A DNA stretch of 64,000 nt from Streptomyces roseolilacinus (GTDB lineage: Bacteria; Actinomycetota; Actinomycetes; Streptomycetales; Streptomycetaceae), in contig NZ_BMSV01000001.1 in assembly GCF_014649335.1 (NCBI RefSeq), positions 620,001 through 684,000 on the forward strand, given 5' to 3'. The notes below the pieces were generated by a model, which made no database searches, was not told where the DNA came from, and worked only from the letters and a program-made list of their open reading frames with translations. The translations under genes and the position numbers were made by a program. Positions 16,364 to 25,235 of the stretch are shown piece by piece (the stretch's first letter is position 1; each line of letters begins with the position of its first letter).

Positions 16364-17980
16364 ATGACCACCACGACGTGGGAAGACCTCGTCACCTCGG
16401 CCCTCCTGGGCACGGACCGCCGCCCGCTGCCGCTCCCGGCGGGGGCGGACGCGGCGGGTCCGGGGGGCGGGGGCGTCGTCGACGCGCCGGTCGCGCTGCT
16501 GGACGCCGCCGCCGTGCAGACCGTGCGGCGAAGGGCCGGGCTCCTCCCCGCCCCCGCCGCGCCCCTGCCGCGGCCCGCGCCGCGCGACGAGCGGCCGCCG
16601 CTGCCCGAGGCCGCCGCGCGCCGGCTGGTGCAGCTGCTCGCCGACCGGCCGTCGGCGAGCGGCGGTGGCCGCCGGGGCGCCGCCCCGGACCTGACCGAGC
16701 TGCTGCCGCAGTGGCTGGCCGCCGCCCAGGCGTACGGCTACCGCGTGCCCGCGTCCGCCCTGCCCGCGCTGCTCGACGCCGCACGCGCCCGGACCGACCT
16801 GCGGCCGCAGGCGCTGGCGCTCGGCGGGCCGCGCGCGCTGTGGCTGGCCACGTTCAACCCGGAGTGGAAGTTCGCCCTGCGCGGCGCGTCCGGCGGAGCG
16901 GCCCTGCCCGCGCCCGACGACGCCGAGGGGGTGCGGCGGCTGTGGGAGGAGGGCCTGTTCGCCGAGCGGGTCGCCCTGCTGGCGGCCGTACGGGCGCACG
17001 ACCCGGCGGTGGCGCTGGACCTGCTGGCGTCGACGTGGGCGACGGAGCGGGCCGAGGACCGGCTGATGTTCCTGGACTCGCTGCGGACGGGGCTGTCCGC
17101 CGACGACGAGGAGTTCCTGGAGCGCGCCCTGCCGGACCGCAGCCGCAACGTCCGGTCCACGGCCGCGGAGCTGCTGTCCGCGCTGCCCGGGTCGGCGTTC
17201 GCCGCGCGGATGGCCGCGCGGGCCGCGTCGTGCGTGGGCCTGGACCACACCGGCCGGCAGGTGACGATCACGGTGGAGGCGCCGCACGAGTGCGACGCGG
17301 AGATGCAGCGCGACGGCGTCGTGCCGCAGCCGCCCTCCGGCCGGGGCCAGCGGTCCTGGTGGCTCGGGCAGCTGGTGGAGGCCGCCCCGCTCGGGCTGTG
17401 GCGGGAGCGGCTCGGCGGGCGCGCCCCCGGGGAGATCGTCGCCCTGCCGGTGGCCGACGACTGGCGCGAGGAGCTGCACGCCGCGTGGTGCAGGGCGGCG
17501 GTACGGCAGCGGGACGCGGCGTGGTCGCGGGCGCTGCTCGGCCCCGCCTCGGCGCCGCCCGCGTCGGGGCCGGGGGCCTCGTCGTCGGCGGCGCTGCTGT
17601 CCACGCTGCCGCACGAGGAGCGGGCGGAGTGGGTCGCGGCGTTCATCGCGGCGCACGGGCTGTCGGAGGCGTTCCAGCTGCTCGGGGTGTGCGCGGTGCC
17701 GTGGTCCGGGGCGCTGGGGCGGGCCGTGGTCGACGCGTTGGACATCGCGCGGGAGGCCGGGAGCTACCCGTGGAGCTTCAGCGGGGTGATGGGGCTGGCG
17801 GAGCGGTGCCTCGACCCCCGCGAGGCGAACCGGCTGGAGGTGCTGACGGCGGCGTCCGACGAGGGGGAGGACACGGCGCCCGGGGCCGGGGGGTACTGGG
17901 CGGAGGCGTTCCAGCGGCTGGTCGCCACACTGCGCCTGCGCGCGGCGATGCACGCGGAGCTGTCCCCACCGGAGACCTGA
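16364..17980 (+). CDS. DUF5691-type helical-repeat protein
   Basis: 538 residues. The ATG at 16364 follows GGAGGAG. Opens MTTTTWEDLVTSALLGTDRRPLP. Mostly alpha-helical, with HEAT-like stretches (FLERALPDRSRNVRSTAAELLSALPGSAFAARM), no Walker motif and no obvious metal ligands. It probably acts as a scaffold or adaptor for the SWIM protein and the MoxR/VWA machine. Family name is from recall; function unknown. Translation is likely coupled to the SWIM gene. Confidence 0.85.
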   Translation: MTTTTWEDLVTSALLGTDRRPLPLPAGADAAGPGGGGVVDAPVALLDAAAVQTVRRRAGLLPAPAAPLPRPAPRDERPPLPEAAARRLVQLLADRPSASGGGRRGAAPDLTELLPQWLAAAQAYGYRVPASALPALLDAARARTDLRPQALALGGPRALWLATFNPEWKFALRGASGGAALPAPDDAEGVRRLWEEGLFAERVALLAAVRAHDPAVALDLLASTWATERAEDRLMFLDSLRTGLSADDEEFLERALPDRSRNVRSTAAELLSALPGSAFAARMAARAASCVGLDHTGRQVTITVEAPHECDAEMQRDGVVPQPPSGRGQRSWWLGQLVEAAPLGLWRERLGGRAPGEIVALPVADDWREELHAAWCRAAVRQRDAAWSRALLGPASAPPASGPGASSSAALLSTLPHEERAEWVAAFIAAHGLSEAFQLLGVCAVPWSGALGRAVVDALDIAREAGSYPWSFSGVMGLAERCLDPREANRLEVLTAASDEGEDTAPGAGGYWAEAFQRLVATLRLRAAMHAELSPPET

Positions 17981-17995
17981 CCGGCCTGCGTGCCG

Positions 17996-18226
17996 ATCGG
18001 GGCCGGGGGGCTGGATCGGGGGGGGGTGGTCCGGGCCGGGGGGACCGGGGGCGGCCCAGGCCGGAGGAGAGCGGCCTGGGCCGGGGGGCCTGGGCCGGGG
18101 GGTGGCTGGGCCGGGGGGTGGCCAGGGCCGGGGGGGGCTGGCTGGGCCGGGGGTCCAGACGGGGGAACGGCCCGGCCGAAGGGGGTGGCCTGGGCCGGGG
18201 GGCCTGGGCCGGGGGCAGGCGGGGGC
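17996..18226. repeat. G-rich imperfect tandem repeats downstream of the DUF5691 gene
   Basis: About 230 bp built from variants of GCCTGGGCCGGGGGG and GGCTGGGCCGGGGGG, with many G5-G7 runs on the plus strand. It is noncoding. The G-runs are on the transcript side of the SWIM-DUF5691 operon and have G-quadruplex potential. This is part of the 382-bp gap before icmB (minus strand). Confidence 0.75.
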
Positions 18227-18258
18227 TGACCGGCCCGGCGGAACGGCCGGGCCGGTCA
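18227..18258. terminator. Hairpin terminator after the G-rich repeats
   Basis: TGACCGGCCCGGC (18227-18239) pairs perfectly with GCCGGGCCGGTCA (18246-18258), loop 6 nt. The right arm is echoed again near 18285-18295 (GGGCCGGTCAGAGCAGC occurs twice). It lies between convergent transcription units. Confidence 0.7.
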
Positions 18259-18362
18259 GAGCAGCCAGCGGGCCGATCCACCGGGCCGGTCAGAGCAGCG
18301 GGTCGGCCGATCCGGGCGGGCCGGTGGGAAGGGGCGCTCAGCGGTGGGGCGCCCCCTCGGGG

Positions 18363-18776
18363 TCAGGCCTCGGTGGACTGGCGGACGTGGGCGTTGACCC
18401 AGTCGACGATGGACGCCGTCGTCGCGCCGGGCGTGAAGATCGCCGCGACGCCCTTCTCCTTCAGCGGCGGGATGTCGCCCTCCGGGATGATGCCGCCGCC
18501 GAAGACCTTGATGTCCTCCGCGTCGCGCTCCCTCAGCAGCTCCAGCACGCGCGCGAACAGCGTGTTGTGCGCGCCGGACAGGATCGACAGCCCGATCGCG
18601 TCGGCGTCCTCCTGGATCGCGGTGTCCACGATCTGCTCCGGCGTCTGGTGCAGGCCGGTGTAGATGACCTCCATACCGGCGTCACGCAGCGCCCGCGCGA
18701 TCACCTTCGCGCCGCGATCGTGGCCGTCGAGACCCGGCTTGGCCACCACCACGCGGATCGGACCGGTCACACCCAT
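18363..18776 (-). CDS. icmB: Cobalamin-binding small subunit, isobutyryl-CoA mutase type
   Basis: 137 residues. The ATG at 18776 has GGAGG 5 nt upstream. A single B12-binding domain: [10 protein letters not shown] gives DxHxxG with H19 as the lower cobalt ligand, followed by GLSILSGAH and [10 protein letters not shown]. The length and position fit IcmB, which pairs with a separately encoded large subunit to interconvert isobutyryl-CoA and n-butyryl-CoA and so links valine and fatty-acid metabolism to polyketide precursors. The alternative is another acyl-CoA mutase small subunit; no large subunit is in the window. Confidence 0.85.
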   Translation of the reverse strand: MGVTGPIRVVVAKPGLDGHDRGAKVIARALRDAGMEVIYTGLHQTPEQIVDTAIQEDADAIGLSILSGAHNTLFARVLELLRERDAEDIKVFGGGIIPEGDIPPLKEKGVAAIFTPGATTASIVDWVNAHVRQSTEA

Positions 18777-19104
18777 CACTGCCTCCACATGCGTCCCCCG
18801 TACCTGTATGCCGGGGAGGTGAACGAACGTTATCGCCAGCATCCCGCAACCGGCCGTTTCGCGGTCAAGAGGGAGGGGGAAATCACACGTGGGACATGTT
18901 CGCCACGCGTCGTACCCGCACCGGGCACGCCACGGGCAGGTCGGGGCGAACGCGATCCGGAGCCGCGACGAGGCCGTCGTACTCCCGCGCCGCCAGCCGC
19001 GCGGCACGGAGGTTCGGCGCATCCCCACCCTCGGCCGCGGCCCCACCTGAGGGCATACGGGGGACGGAGCCGCCCTCTGTGTGCCGCTCGCCAGGAGGTC
19101 GGCC
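18777..19104. other. Intergenic region between icmB and the lipase gene
   Basis: 328 bp between divergent genes. It must hold both promoters. The segment 18805-18860 is relatively AT-containing, but I cannot assign -35/-10 hexamers with confidence. No gene is seen. Confidence 0.5.
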
Positions 19105-19938
19105 ATGCGGGAACCACCACCACCCGTCACCGCGACCGCCCTCCGCGCCGACGCCCTGAGGTCGGCCGTCCTGGAGGCGGCCGTCCTCGCCGGGCACCTG
19201 CTCCTCTACCCCACGGGCCTGGTCCCCGCCGGTCTGGTCCCCGCGCGCCTCCACCCCGGCCGGTGCCCCGCCCCCGCGCCGCACGGCGCGATCCCGTACG
19301 TCGCCCGCCCGCCCGTCGTCCTGCTCCACGGGCTCTCCGACAACCGCTCCGTCTTCGTCCCGCTGCACCGCGCCCTCGCGCGGGACGGCACCCGGCACGT
19401 GCGGGCCGTCAACCACTCGCCGCTCACCCTCGACCTGCGCGCCGCCGCCCACCGGCTCACCGGCCACGTCGACGAGCTCCGCGCCCGCACCGGCCGGGAC
19501 GAGGTCGACCTCGTCGGGCACAGCCTGGGCGGCCTGGTCGCCCGGTACTACGTGCAGCGGCTCGGCGGCGCCGCCCACGTCCGCACGGTCGTCACGCTCG
19601 GCACGCCGCACGGCGGCACCTCCGCCCTCCCGCTCGCCGACGTGCACCCGCTCGTCCGCCAGATGCGCCCCGACTCCCCCGTCCTGCGCGAGCTGGCCGC
19701 CCCGGCGCCCGGTTGCCGCACCCGGTTCGTCAGCTTCTGGAGCGAACTCGACCTCTGGATGTCCCCCGTCGAGACGGCCCGCCTCGACCACCCCGACCTG
19801 GACACCGTGAACGTCAGGGTCAGCGGCATCGGCCATCTCGCGCTCCCGGTCCACCCGTCGGTGACCGCCAGGATCGTCGCGGAACTCGACCGCGGGTCCC
19901 CCGCTTCCGGAACCACGGGCTCCATGATCGTGGCGTGA
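19105..19938 (+). CDS. Alpha/beta-hydrolase lipase-like protein
   Basis: 277 residues. The ATG at 19105 follows AGGAGG at 6 nt. [12 protein letters not shown] is the oxyanion strand-loop and S140 in [15 protein letters not shown] is the nucleophile. H-containing [13 protein letters not shown] near residue 250 probably supplies the catalytic His. [12 protein letters not shown] is typical of triacylglycerol lipases of the Bacillus LipA/Pseudomonas type. The N-terminus has no clear signal peptide, only a moderately hydrophobic stretch at 20-45. Substrate unknown. Confidence 0.88.
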   Translation: MREPPPPVTATALRADALRSAVLEAAVLAGHLLLYPTGLVPAGLVPARLHPGRCPAPAPHGAIPYVARPPVVLLHGLSDNRSVFVPLHRALARDGTRHVRAVNHSPLTLDLRAAAHRLTGHVDELRARTGRDEVDLVGHSLGGLVARYYVQRLGGAAHVRTVVTLGTPHGGTSALPLADVHPLVRQMRPDSPVLRELAAPAPGCRTRFVSFWSELDLWMSPVETARLDHPDLDTVNVRVSGIGHLALPVHPSVTARIVAELDRGSPASGTTGSMIVA

Positions 19939-20049
19939 AGCCGCCAGCACACGTCGAACGAATTTCGAACGTACCGCCAAGGCTCGGTGTGCGCTCCGCC
20001 GAAAGGCGACCGAATGCCCGTTTCCGCAAGCCGTAAACCCCACCGAAGA

Positions 20050-20079
20050 TTGTCGGTTGCGCATACCGCCGGGTACAGT
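20050..20079 (+). promoter_or_regulatory. Housekeeping-type promoter for the M23 peptidase gene
   Basis: TTGTCG (20050-20055), 18-nt spacer, TACAGT (20074-20079), about 78 nt upstream of the GTG start. A TTGTCGGTT block is present, but the RecA-NDp spacing to a -10 is not, so I treat this as an ordinary sigma-70-type promoter. Confidence 0.5.
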
Positions 20080-20157
20080 CGCGCCCACTGCTTCCCCTCC
20101 GGGTCCCCTCTGGGCCGGCCCGGAACTGGTCCTGCTGCCGAGGCGAGAGAGAAGTTG

Positions 20158-21705
20158 GTGAACGACCAGCACCCCCACGCCGGCTACGTCGGAGACGACG
20201 TGTACGCCACAGGCAGTTTCACGACCAGCGAGAACGGCTTCGGCAACGGCGGCCACCAGGCCCCCGCGTACGACACCGGGTCCTACGACACCGGCGCCTA
20301 CCAGACGGCCGACCCCCTCTACGGCGGCTACGACACCGGGCAGAGCGGCCAGTACGACGCCGCACAGTGGCCCGACGCGTCCGCCACCTCCGCGTACACC
20401 GCGTACGCCGACCAGTGGGACACCGCGGCCTGGGCCCAGCCGCAGGACGACCAGCAGTACGCGACGACGGCGGCCACGTACGAGACGACCGGCCAGTGGT
20501 ACGCGCCGGGCACCGAGTCCTACGGCGCCGAGTCCTTCGACACCGGCTCCTTCGACACCGCGTCCTTCGGCACCGGGACGTACGACACCGGTTCCCTCGA
20601 CGCCACGGCCTTCGGCTCCGGCTCGTACGACACCGGCTCCTACGAGACCGGCGCCTACGACGCGACCGCGTGGAACCACGCGCCCGAAGAGGCCGCCCCC
20701 GCCGGGACGTTCGTCCCCGAGCAGTACGACTACTCCACCGTCGACGACGCCCTCCGGGCCGGGCCGGAGGCGGACCCCGACCCGGAGACCGGGCACGAGG
20801 ACGGGCCGCAGGCCGACGACTTCGCGTCCGAGGCCGACGACCTCGCCTCCGAGGCGGACGACCTCGCCGACGGCGGCCCGTCGACGGAGTCGCTGGAGGC
20901 GCTCGACGAGACCGTCGCCGTCGCGCCCGGCCCGCGCCCGGCCCGCCGCGCCGGCGGCAGCCGCGGCAGGCGGCGCACCCCCGCCCGGCGCTCCGCGTTG
21001 CTGACCGTCGCCGTGCCGTCGGCGTGCGTGATGGGTGTCGCCGGCATCGCCGCCGCGTCCGTCAGCGGGCTCACCGGCGCCGAGCAGAAGGACGACGACA
21101 AGGCGGTGACCGCCGCCGACCCGGCCTCCCTGAAGCCGGCCGTCGTCAACAGCGCCCTCGACACCCAGCTCGCCGCGCTCGACGCCGAGGCCCTCGACTT
21201 CGGCGACCGCGCCAGCCGCACGCAGGAGCGCATCGACCTCAAGGCCCGCCAGGAGGCGGAGCGCAAGAAGCGCGAGGAAGAGGCGAAGCTCCGCGAGGCC
21301 ATGCGCCCCAAGTTCGCGCTCCCGGTGCAACTGCGCCAGCTGAGCGCCGGCTACGGCCAGGCGGGCGTCAACTGGATGTCCCTGCACACCGGCATCGACT
21401 TCCCCGTCCAGTACGGCACCCCCGTGATGGCGGCGACGGACGGCACCGTGCGCACCCAGTGGAACAGCGCGTACGGGAACATGGTCATCGTCACCGCCAA
21501 GGACGGCACCGAGACCTGGTACTGCCACCTGAGCAGCGCCAAGATCCGCTCGGGCTCCGTCAAGGCGGGCGACGTCATCGCGTACTCGGGCAACTCCGGC
21601 AACTCCACCGGCCCGCACCTGCACTTCGAGGTCCGGCCGGGCGGCGGCACCGCGATCGACCCGGAGGCGTGGCTCCGCGGGCACGGCCTCAACCCGACCG
21701 GCTGA
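20158..21705 (+). CDS. Membrane-anchored M23 (LytM) peptidase with Tyr/Asp/Thr repeats
   Basis: 515 residues from the GTG at 20158 (VNDQHPHAGY), preceded by GAGAGAGAAG. Residues ~37-180 are low-complexity repeats of the type YDTGSYDTGAY / SFDTGSFDT. One membrane segment lies at ~278-303. A coiled coil rich in E/K/R/A follows (~330-385). A C-terminal M23 domain follows (~390-515) with zinc ligands in HTGIDFP (near residue 410) and HLHFE (near 487). It should cut peptidoglycan cross-bridges outside the membrane. The N-terminal repeats are predicted to be cytoplasmic, an unusual place for them. Confidence 0.9.
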   Translation: MNDQHPHAGYVGDDVYATGSFTTSENGFGNGGHQAPAYDTGSYDTGAYQTADPLYGGYDTGQSGQYDAAQWPDASATSAYTAYADQWDTAAWAQPQDDQQYATTAATYETTGQWYAPGTESYGAESFDTGSFDTASFGTGTYDTGSLDATAFGSGSYDTGSYETGAYDATAWNHAPEEAAPAGTFVPEQYDYSTVDDALRAGPEADPDPETGHEDGPQADDFASEADDLASEADDLADGGPSTESLEALDETVAVAPGPRPARRAGGSRGRRRTPARRSALLTVAVPSACVMGVAGIAAASVSGLTGAEQKDDDKAVTAADPASLKPAVVNSALDTQLAALDAEALDFGDRASRTQERIDLKARQEAERKKREEEAKLREAMRPKFALPVQLRQLSAGYGQAGVNWMSLHTGIDFPVQYGTPVMAATDGTVRTQWNSAYGNMVIVTAKDGTETWYCHLSSAKIRSGSVKAGDVIAYSGNSGNSTGPHLHFEVRPGGGTAIDPEAWLRGHGLNPTG

Positions 21706-22018
21706 CCCGCCGCCCCGACGGCGGACCTCCCGACCCGGCGACAGGCCTCCCGGCCGCCGGCGGACTCACCGGCCCGCCGGCGGACTTGCCGGCCCGCCGG
21801 CCGGTTGCCGGACCGGCACCGCACCCGGCCGGCTCACCGCCCGAGGGTTCCCCCGTCCGTGTGGCTCACCACCCGAGCGCCCCTCCGTGCACGATCCATC
21901 GCCGGACCGGTCCACCCACGCACGGCCCACCGCCGGACCGGTCCACCGGTCTCGACGGCCGACGCGCCGAGCGGCCGTTTCCGACCCGCCCGGCACCCCG
22001 CCCCGTGCCCGCGAGTCC
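21706..22018. repeat. Gene-free region with short direct repeats
   Basis: 313 bp between convergent genes. It holds repeats of the type CCGGCGGACTnnCCGGCCCG (around 21757-21795) and a direct repeat CGCCGGACCGGTCCAC at 21900-21915 and 21931-21946, each containing the palindrome GGACCGGTCC. No coding signal is seen; the palindromic units may act as terminators. Confidence 0.6.
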
Positions 22019-24481
22019 CTACAGCTTCTCGACCGGCGCGTACCGCAGCAGCAGCCGCTTCGGCTTGCCGTCGCCGAAGTCGATGGTCGCCTGCGCGTCG
22101 CCGCCCGACCCCGCCAGCGCCGTCACCGTGCCGAGGCCGAACTGGTCGTGCGTGACCCGGTCGCCCACGGTCAGCGCGATCACCGGCTTGTCCGCCGTAC
22201 GCCGCGTCGCGAAGCCGGACGGACCCGAGCGGGACCGGGACGCCGACAGGGAGGCGGCGACGCCCGACGCCGGGCTCGACGGGCCGGCCGGGGCGGCGGA
22301 CGTCCTGCCCGTGCGCTTCCACTCCAGGTGCTGCGGCGGGATCTCCTCCAGGAACCGCGACGGCGGGTTGTACGAGGGCTGGCCCCAGGCGCTGCGCATC
22401 GACGAGCGCGTCAGGTAGAGCCGCTCCCGCGCGCGGGTGATGCCCACGTACGCGAGGCGGCGCTCCTCCTCCAGCTCCTTGGCCTGGCCGAGGGCCCGCA
22501 TGTGCGGGAAGACGCCGTCCTCCATGCCCGTCAGGAACACCACCGGGAACTCCAGGCCCTTGGCGGTGTGCAGCGTCATGAGCGTGATGACGCCGTCGCC
22601 GTCCTCGTCGCCGTCCGGGATCTGGTCGGAGTCCGCGACGAGGGCGACCTTCTCCAGGAACTCGGCGAGCGTGCCCGTCCCCTCGCCCTCGCCGCGCTCC
22701 TGCTCGAACTCCAGGGCGACGGCCGCGAGTTCCTGGAGGTTCTCGATCCGCGTCTCGTCCTGCGGGTCCGTCGACGCCTGGAGCTCCGCGAGGTACCCGG
22801 TGCGCTCCAGGACGGCCTCCAGGACGACGGCGGGGCCGGCGCCGGACTCGACGACCGTGCGCAGCTCCTCCATCAGCGTGTTGAACCGCTTGACGGCGTT
22901 CGTGGAACGGGCCGCCATGCCGTACGCCTCGTCGACCCGCTTCAGCGCCTGCGGGAAGGTGGTCTTCTCGCGCAGGGCGAGGGCCTCGATCATGGCCTCG
23001 GCGCGCTCGCCGATGCCGCGCTTCGGGACGTTGAGGATGCGGCGCAGCGGGACGGCGTCCTCCGGGTTGGCCAGGACGCGCAGGTACGCGAGGACGTCGC
23101 GGACCTCCTTGCGCTCGTAGAAGCGGACGCCGCCGACGACCTTGTAGGGCAGGCCGACGCGGATGAAGACCTCTTCGAAGACACGCGACTGGGCGTTGGT
23201 CCGGTAGAAGACGGCGACGTCGCCGGCCTTCGCCTCGCCGGCGTCGGTGAGGCGGTCGATCTCGTCGGCGACGAACTGCGCCTCGTCGTGCTCCGTGTCC
23301 GCGACGTAGCCGGTGATGCCCGCGCCCGCGCCGGCGTTCGTCCAGAGGTTCTTGGGACGGCGGCTCTCGTTGCGCTCGATCACCGCGTTGGCGGCGGACA
23401 GGATGGTCTGGGTGGAGCGGTAGTTCTGCTCCAGCAGGATCGTCGTCGCGTCCGGGTAGTCCTCCTCGAACTGGAGGATGTTGCGGATGGTCGCGCCGCG
23501 GAAGGCGTAGATCGACTGGTCGGCGTCACCGACGACGCACAGCTCCGACGGCGGGTGCTCCGCGTCGCCGGACGGGCCGACCAGCTCGCGCACGAGCGTG
23601 TACTGGGCGTGGTTGGTGTCCTGGTACTCGTCGACGAGGACGTGCCGGAAGCGGCGGCGGTAGTGCTCGGCGACGTCCGGGAACGCCTGGAGCAGGTGGA
23701 CCGTCGTCATGATGATGTCGTCGAAGTCCAGGGCGTTGGCCTCGCGGAGCCGCGCCTGGTACATGCGGTACGCCTCGGCGAGGGTCTTCTCGAAGCCGTC
23801 CGCCGCCTGGTCGGCGAAGGTCTCCTCGTCGATGAGCTCGTTCTTGAGGTTGGAGACCTTGGCGCTGAAGGACTTCGGCGGGTACCGCTTCGGGTCGAGG
23901 TCCAGGTCGCGGCAGACCAGGGCCATGAGGCGCTTGGAGTCGGCGGCGTCGTAGATCGAGAACGACGAGGTGAAGCCGAGCCTCTTGGACTCGCGGCGCA
24001 GGATGCGGACGCACGCGCTGTGGAAGGTCATCACCCACATCGCGTGGGCGCGCGGGCCGACGAGCTGCTCGACGCGCTCCTTCATCTCGCCGGCGGCCTT
24101 GTTCGTGAACGTGATGGCCAGTATCTGCCCCGGGTGGACGTCCCGGGTGGCGAGGAGGTGGGCGATGCGGTGCGTGAGGACGCGGGTCTTGCCGGAGCCC
24201 GCGCCGGCGACGATGAGCAGCGGCGTCCCCGTGTGGACGACGGCGGCGCGCTGCTGCTCGTTCAGCCCCTCCAGCAGCGCCTCCGGGGCGACGACCGGGC
24301 GCGGGGCGCCGTCCCGGTAGTACGCGTCGCGGGCCGGGGGCACGTCGAACTTCCCCTCGAAGAGGTCGTGCGGGACCTCCTCCGCGGCCGGGGGGGCTTC
24401 GGAGTCCTCGGGCGGCGGGGGCTCCTCCGCGGGATGGTCGCGGAGGTCCGCCAGGAAGCTGTCGTCAAAGAGGCTGCTCAT
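22019..24481 (-). CDS. pcrA: ATP-dependent DNA helicase PcrA/UvrD
   Basis: 820-residue SF1A helicase for repair and removal of replication obstacles. Walker A is A92-GAGSGKT99. Also visible are AITFTNKAAGEMKERV (motif Ia), VDEYQDTNHAQ (motif II), VVGDADQSIYAFRGA (III), LEQNYRSTQTIL (IV), TLHTAKGLEFPVVF (V) and AYVGITRARERLYL (VI). An acidic, Pro-rich ~60-residue N-terminal extension precedes the helicase core. The C-terminal ~80 residues include the GDRVTHDQFGLGTV Tudor-like fold that binds RNA polymerase in PcrA. The ATG at 24481 lies just 9 nt after the -10 of a DNA-damage-type promoter. Confidence 0.97.
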   Translation of the reverse strand: MSSLFDDSFLADLRDHPAEEPPPPEDSEAPPAAEEVPHDLFEGKFDVPPARDAYYRDGAPRPVVAPEALLEGLNEQQRAAVVHTGTPLLIVAGAGSGKTRVLTHRIAHLLATRDVHPGQILAITFTNKAAGEMKERVEQLVGPRAHAMWVMTFHSACVRILRRESKRLGFTSSFSIYDAADSKRLMALVCRDLDLDPKRYPPKSFSAKVSNLKNELIDEETFADQAADGFEKTLAEAYRMYQARLREANALDFDDIIMTTVHLLQAFPDVAEHYRRRFRHVLVDEYQDTNHAQYTLVRELVGPSGDAEHPPSELCVVGDADQSIYAFRGATIRNILQFEEDYPDATTILLEQNYRSTQTILSAANAVIERNESRRPKNLWTNAGAGAGITGYVADTEHDEAQFVADEIDRLTDAGEAKAGDVAVFYRTNAQSRVFEEVFIRVGLPYKVVGGVRFYERKEVRDVLAYLRVLANPEDAVPLRRILNVPKRGIGERAEAMIEALALREKTTFPQALKRVDEAYGMAARSTNAVKRFNTLMEELRTVVESGAGPAVVLEAVLERTGYLAELQASTDPQDETRIENLQELAAVALEFEQERGEGEGTGTLAEFLEKVALVADSDQIPDGDEDGDGVITLMTLHTAKGLEFPVVFLTGMEDGVFPHMRALGQAKELEEERRLAYVGITRARERLYLTRSSMRSAWGQPSYNPPSRFLEEIPPQHLEWKRTGRTSAAPAGPSSPASGVAASLSASRSRSGPSGFATRRTADKPVIALTVGDRVTHDQFGLGTVTALAGSGGDAQATIDFGDGKPKRLLLRYAPVEKL

Positions 24482-24490
24482 CGCCTACCG

Positions 24491-24513
24491 AGTCTAGGCG
24501 GACCCACCGACAG
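24491..24513 (-). promoter_or_regulatory. RecA-NDp/PafBC-type promoter of pcrA
   Basis: Minus strand: TGTCGGTG (24512 to 24505), GGTCCGCC (8 nt), TAGACT (24496 to 24491). It matches TGTCRGTG-N8-TAnnnT; only the weakly conserved first T is C. The start codon is 9 nt downstream, so the mRNA has almost no leader. Known biology: uvrD-type helicases are among the genes reported with this promoter type in mycobacteria. Confidence 0.75.
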
Positions 24514-24763
24514 TCCGGGACGGAACCGGCCCCCTCACGCACAGCGACGCGGCGGCGACGGCACGGGGCAGGACGGCACGGGGCAGGGCGGGGCCACGGG
24601 AGCGTGCCGGTCACGCGGAGGCGGCGGACGTCGCGCGGACCCCGCAGCGGAGCGCCGGGCGGACCGTGCGGGCGAAGCCGGCCGGGGCGTGCGGGCCGCC
24701 GGGCCGGGAGCGGGGGGGCCGCCGCCGGGGAGCGGCGGACGGCCGGGCCGGGAGCGGGCGGGG

Positions 24764-25117
24764 TCAGGTCCAGAGGGTGGCGATGAAGACGTTCGCCGCC
24801 GTCAGGGCCCCCACCGCGGCGAACGGCCCCTTCCCGGCGCGTTCGTCGTCCCGCTTCACGTAGACCAGGCCGAGGACGACCACCAGCAGCGTCAGCTTGA
24901 CGCCGATCTTGACGTGGTCGACGGTGGCGCCCTCGGCCTGGTTGAGGCCCACCAGGACCATGCCGGTCACGAGCATGGTCAGCGCGCCGTGCAGCATGGC
25001 CGGAACCATGCGGGCCGTGCCCGTGCCCATCGCCTTCGCCTGGGTCAGGAAGCCTCCGAGGAGGGCGGCGATGCCGATGACGTGCAGGGCGACGAAGACG
25101 TTGATGAGGACGTTCAT
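24764..25117 (-). CDS. Small four-helix membrane protein, function unknown
   Basis: 117 residues from the ATG at 25117 (MNVLINVFVALHVIGIAALLGG). Four predicted transmembrane helices (about 3-22, 38-60, 68-88 and 97-115), with a charged loop KRDDERAGKG between the last two. No catalytic motif is seen. The 282-bp gap between it and pcrA holds G-rich sequence and no gene that I can support. Confidence 0.8.
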   Translation of the reverse strand: MNVLINVFVALHVIGIAALLGGFLTQAKAMGTGTARMVPAMLHGALTMLVTGMVLVGLNQAEGATVDHVKIGVKLTLLVVVLGLVYVKRDDERAGKGPFAAVGALTAANVFIATLWT

Positions 25118-25205
25118 GGGGCGGAGCCTAATCCCGGCCATACCACCGCCCGTCAGCCAGGTCCGCCTCTTTCGCCACAACGGTCACGGGCGATACGGAG
25201 TGTGT

Positions 25206-25235
25206 GGTTCCGACCGTCACCGCGTGACCGGAACC
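25206..25235. promoter_or_regulatory. Inverted repeat upstream of the NlpC/P60 gene
   Basis: GGTTCCG (25206-25212), 3 nt, GTCAC (25216-25220), CGC, GTGAC (25224-25228), CGGAACC (25229-25235): a nested perfect inverted repeat with a 3-nt bulge. CGGAACC is repeated at 25241-25247. It lies about 145 bp upstream of the gene. It could be an operator or an RNA hairpin. Confidence 0.5.
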
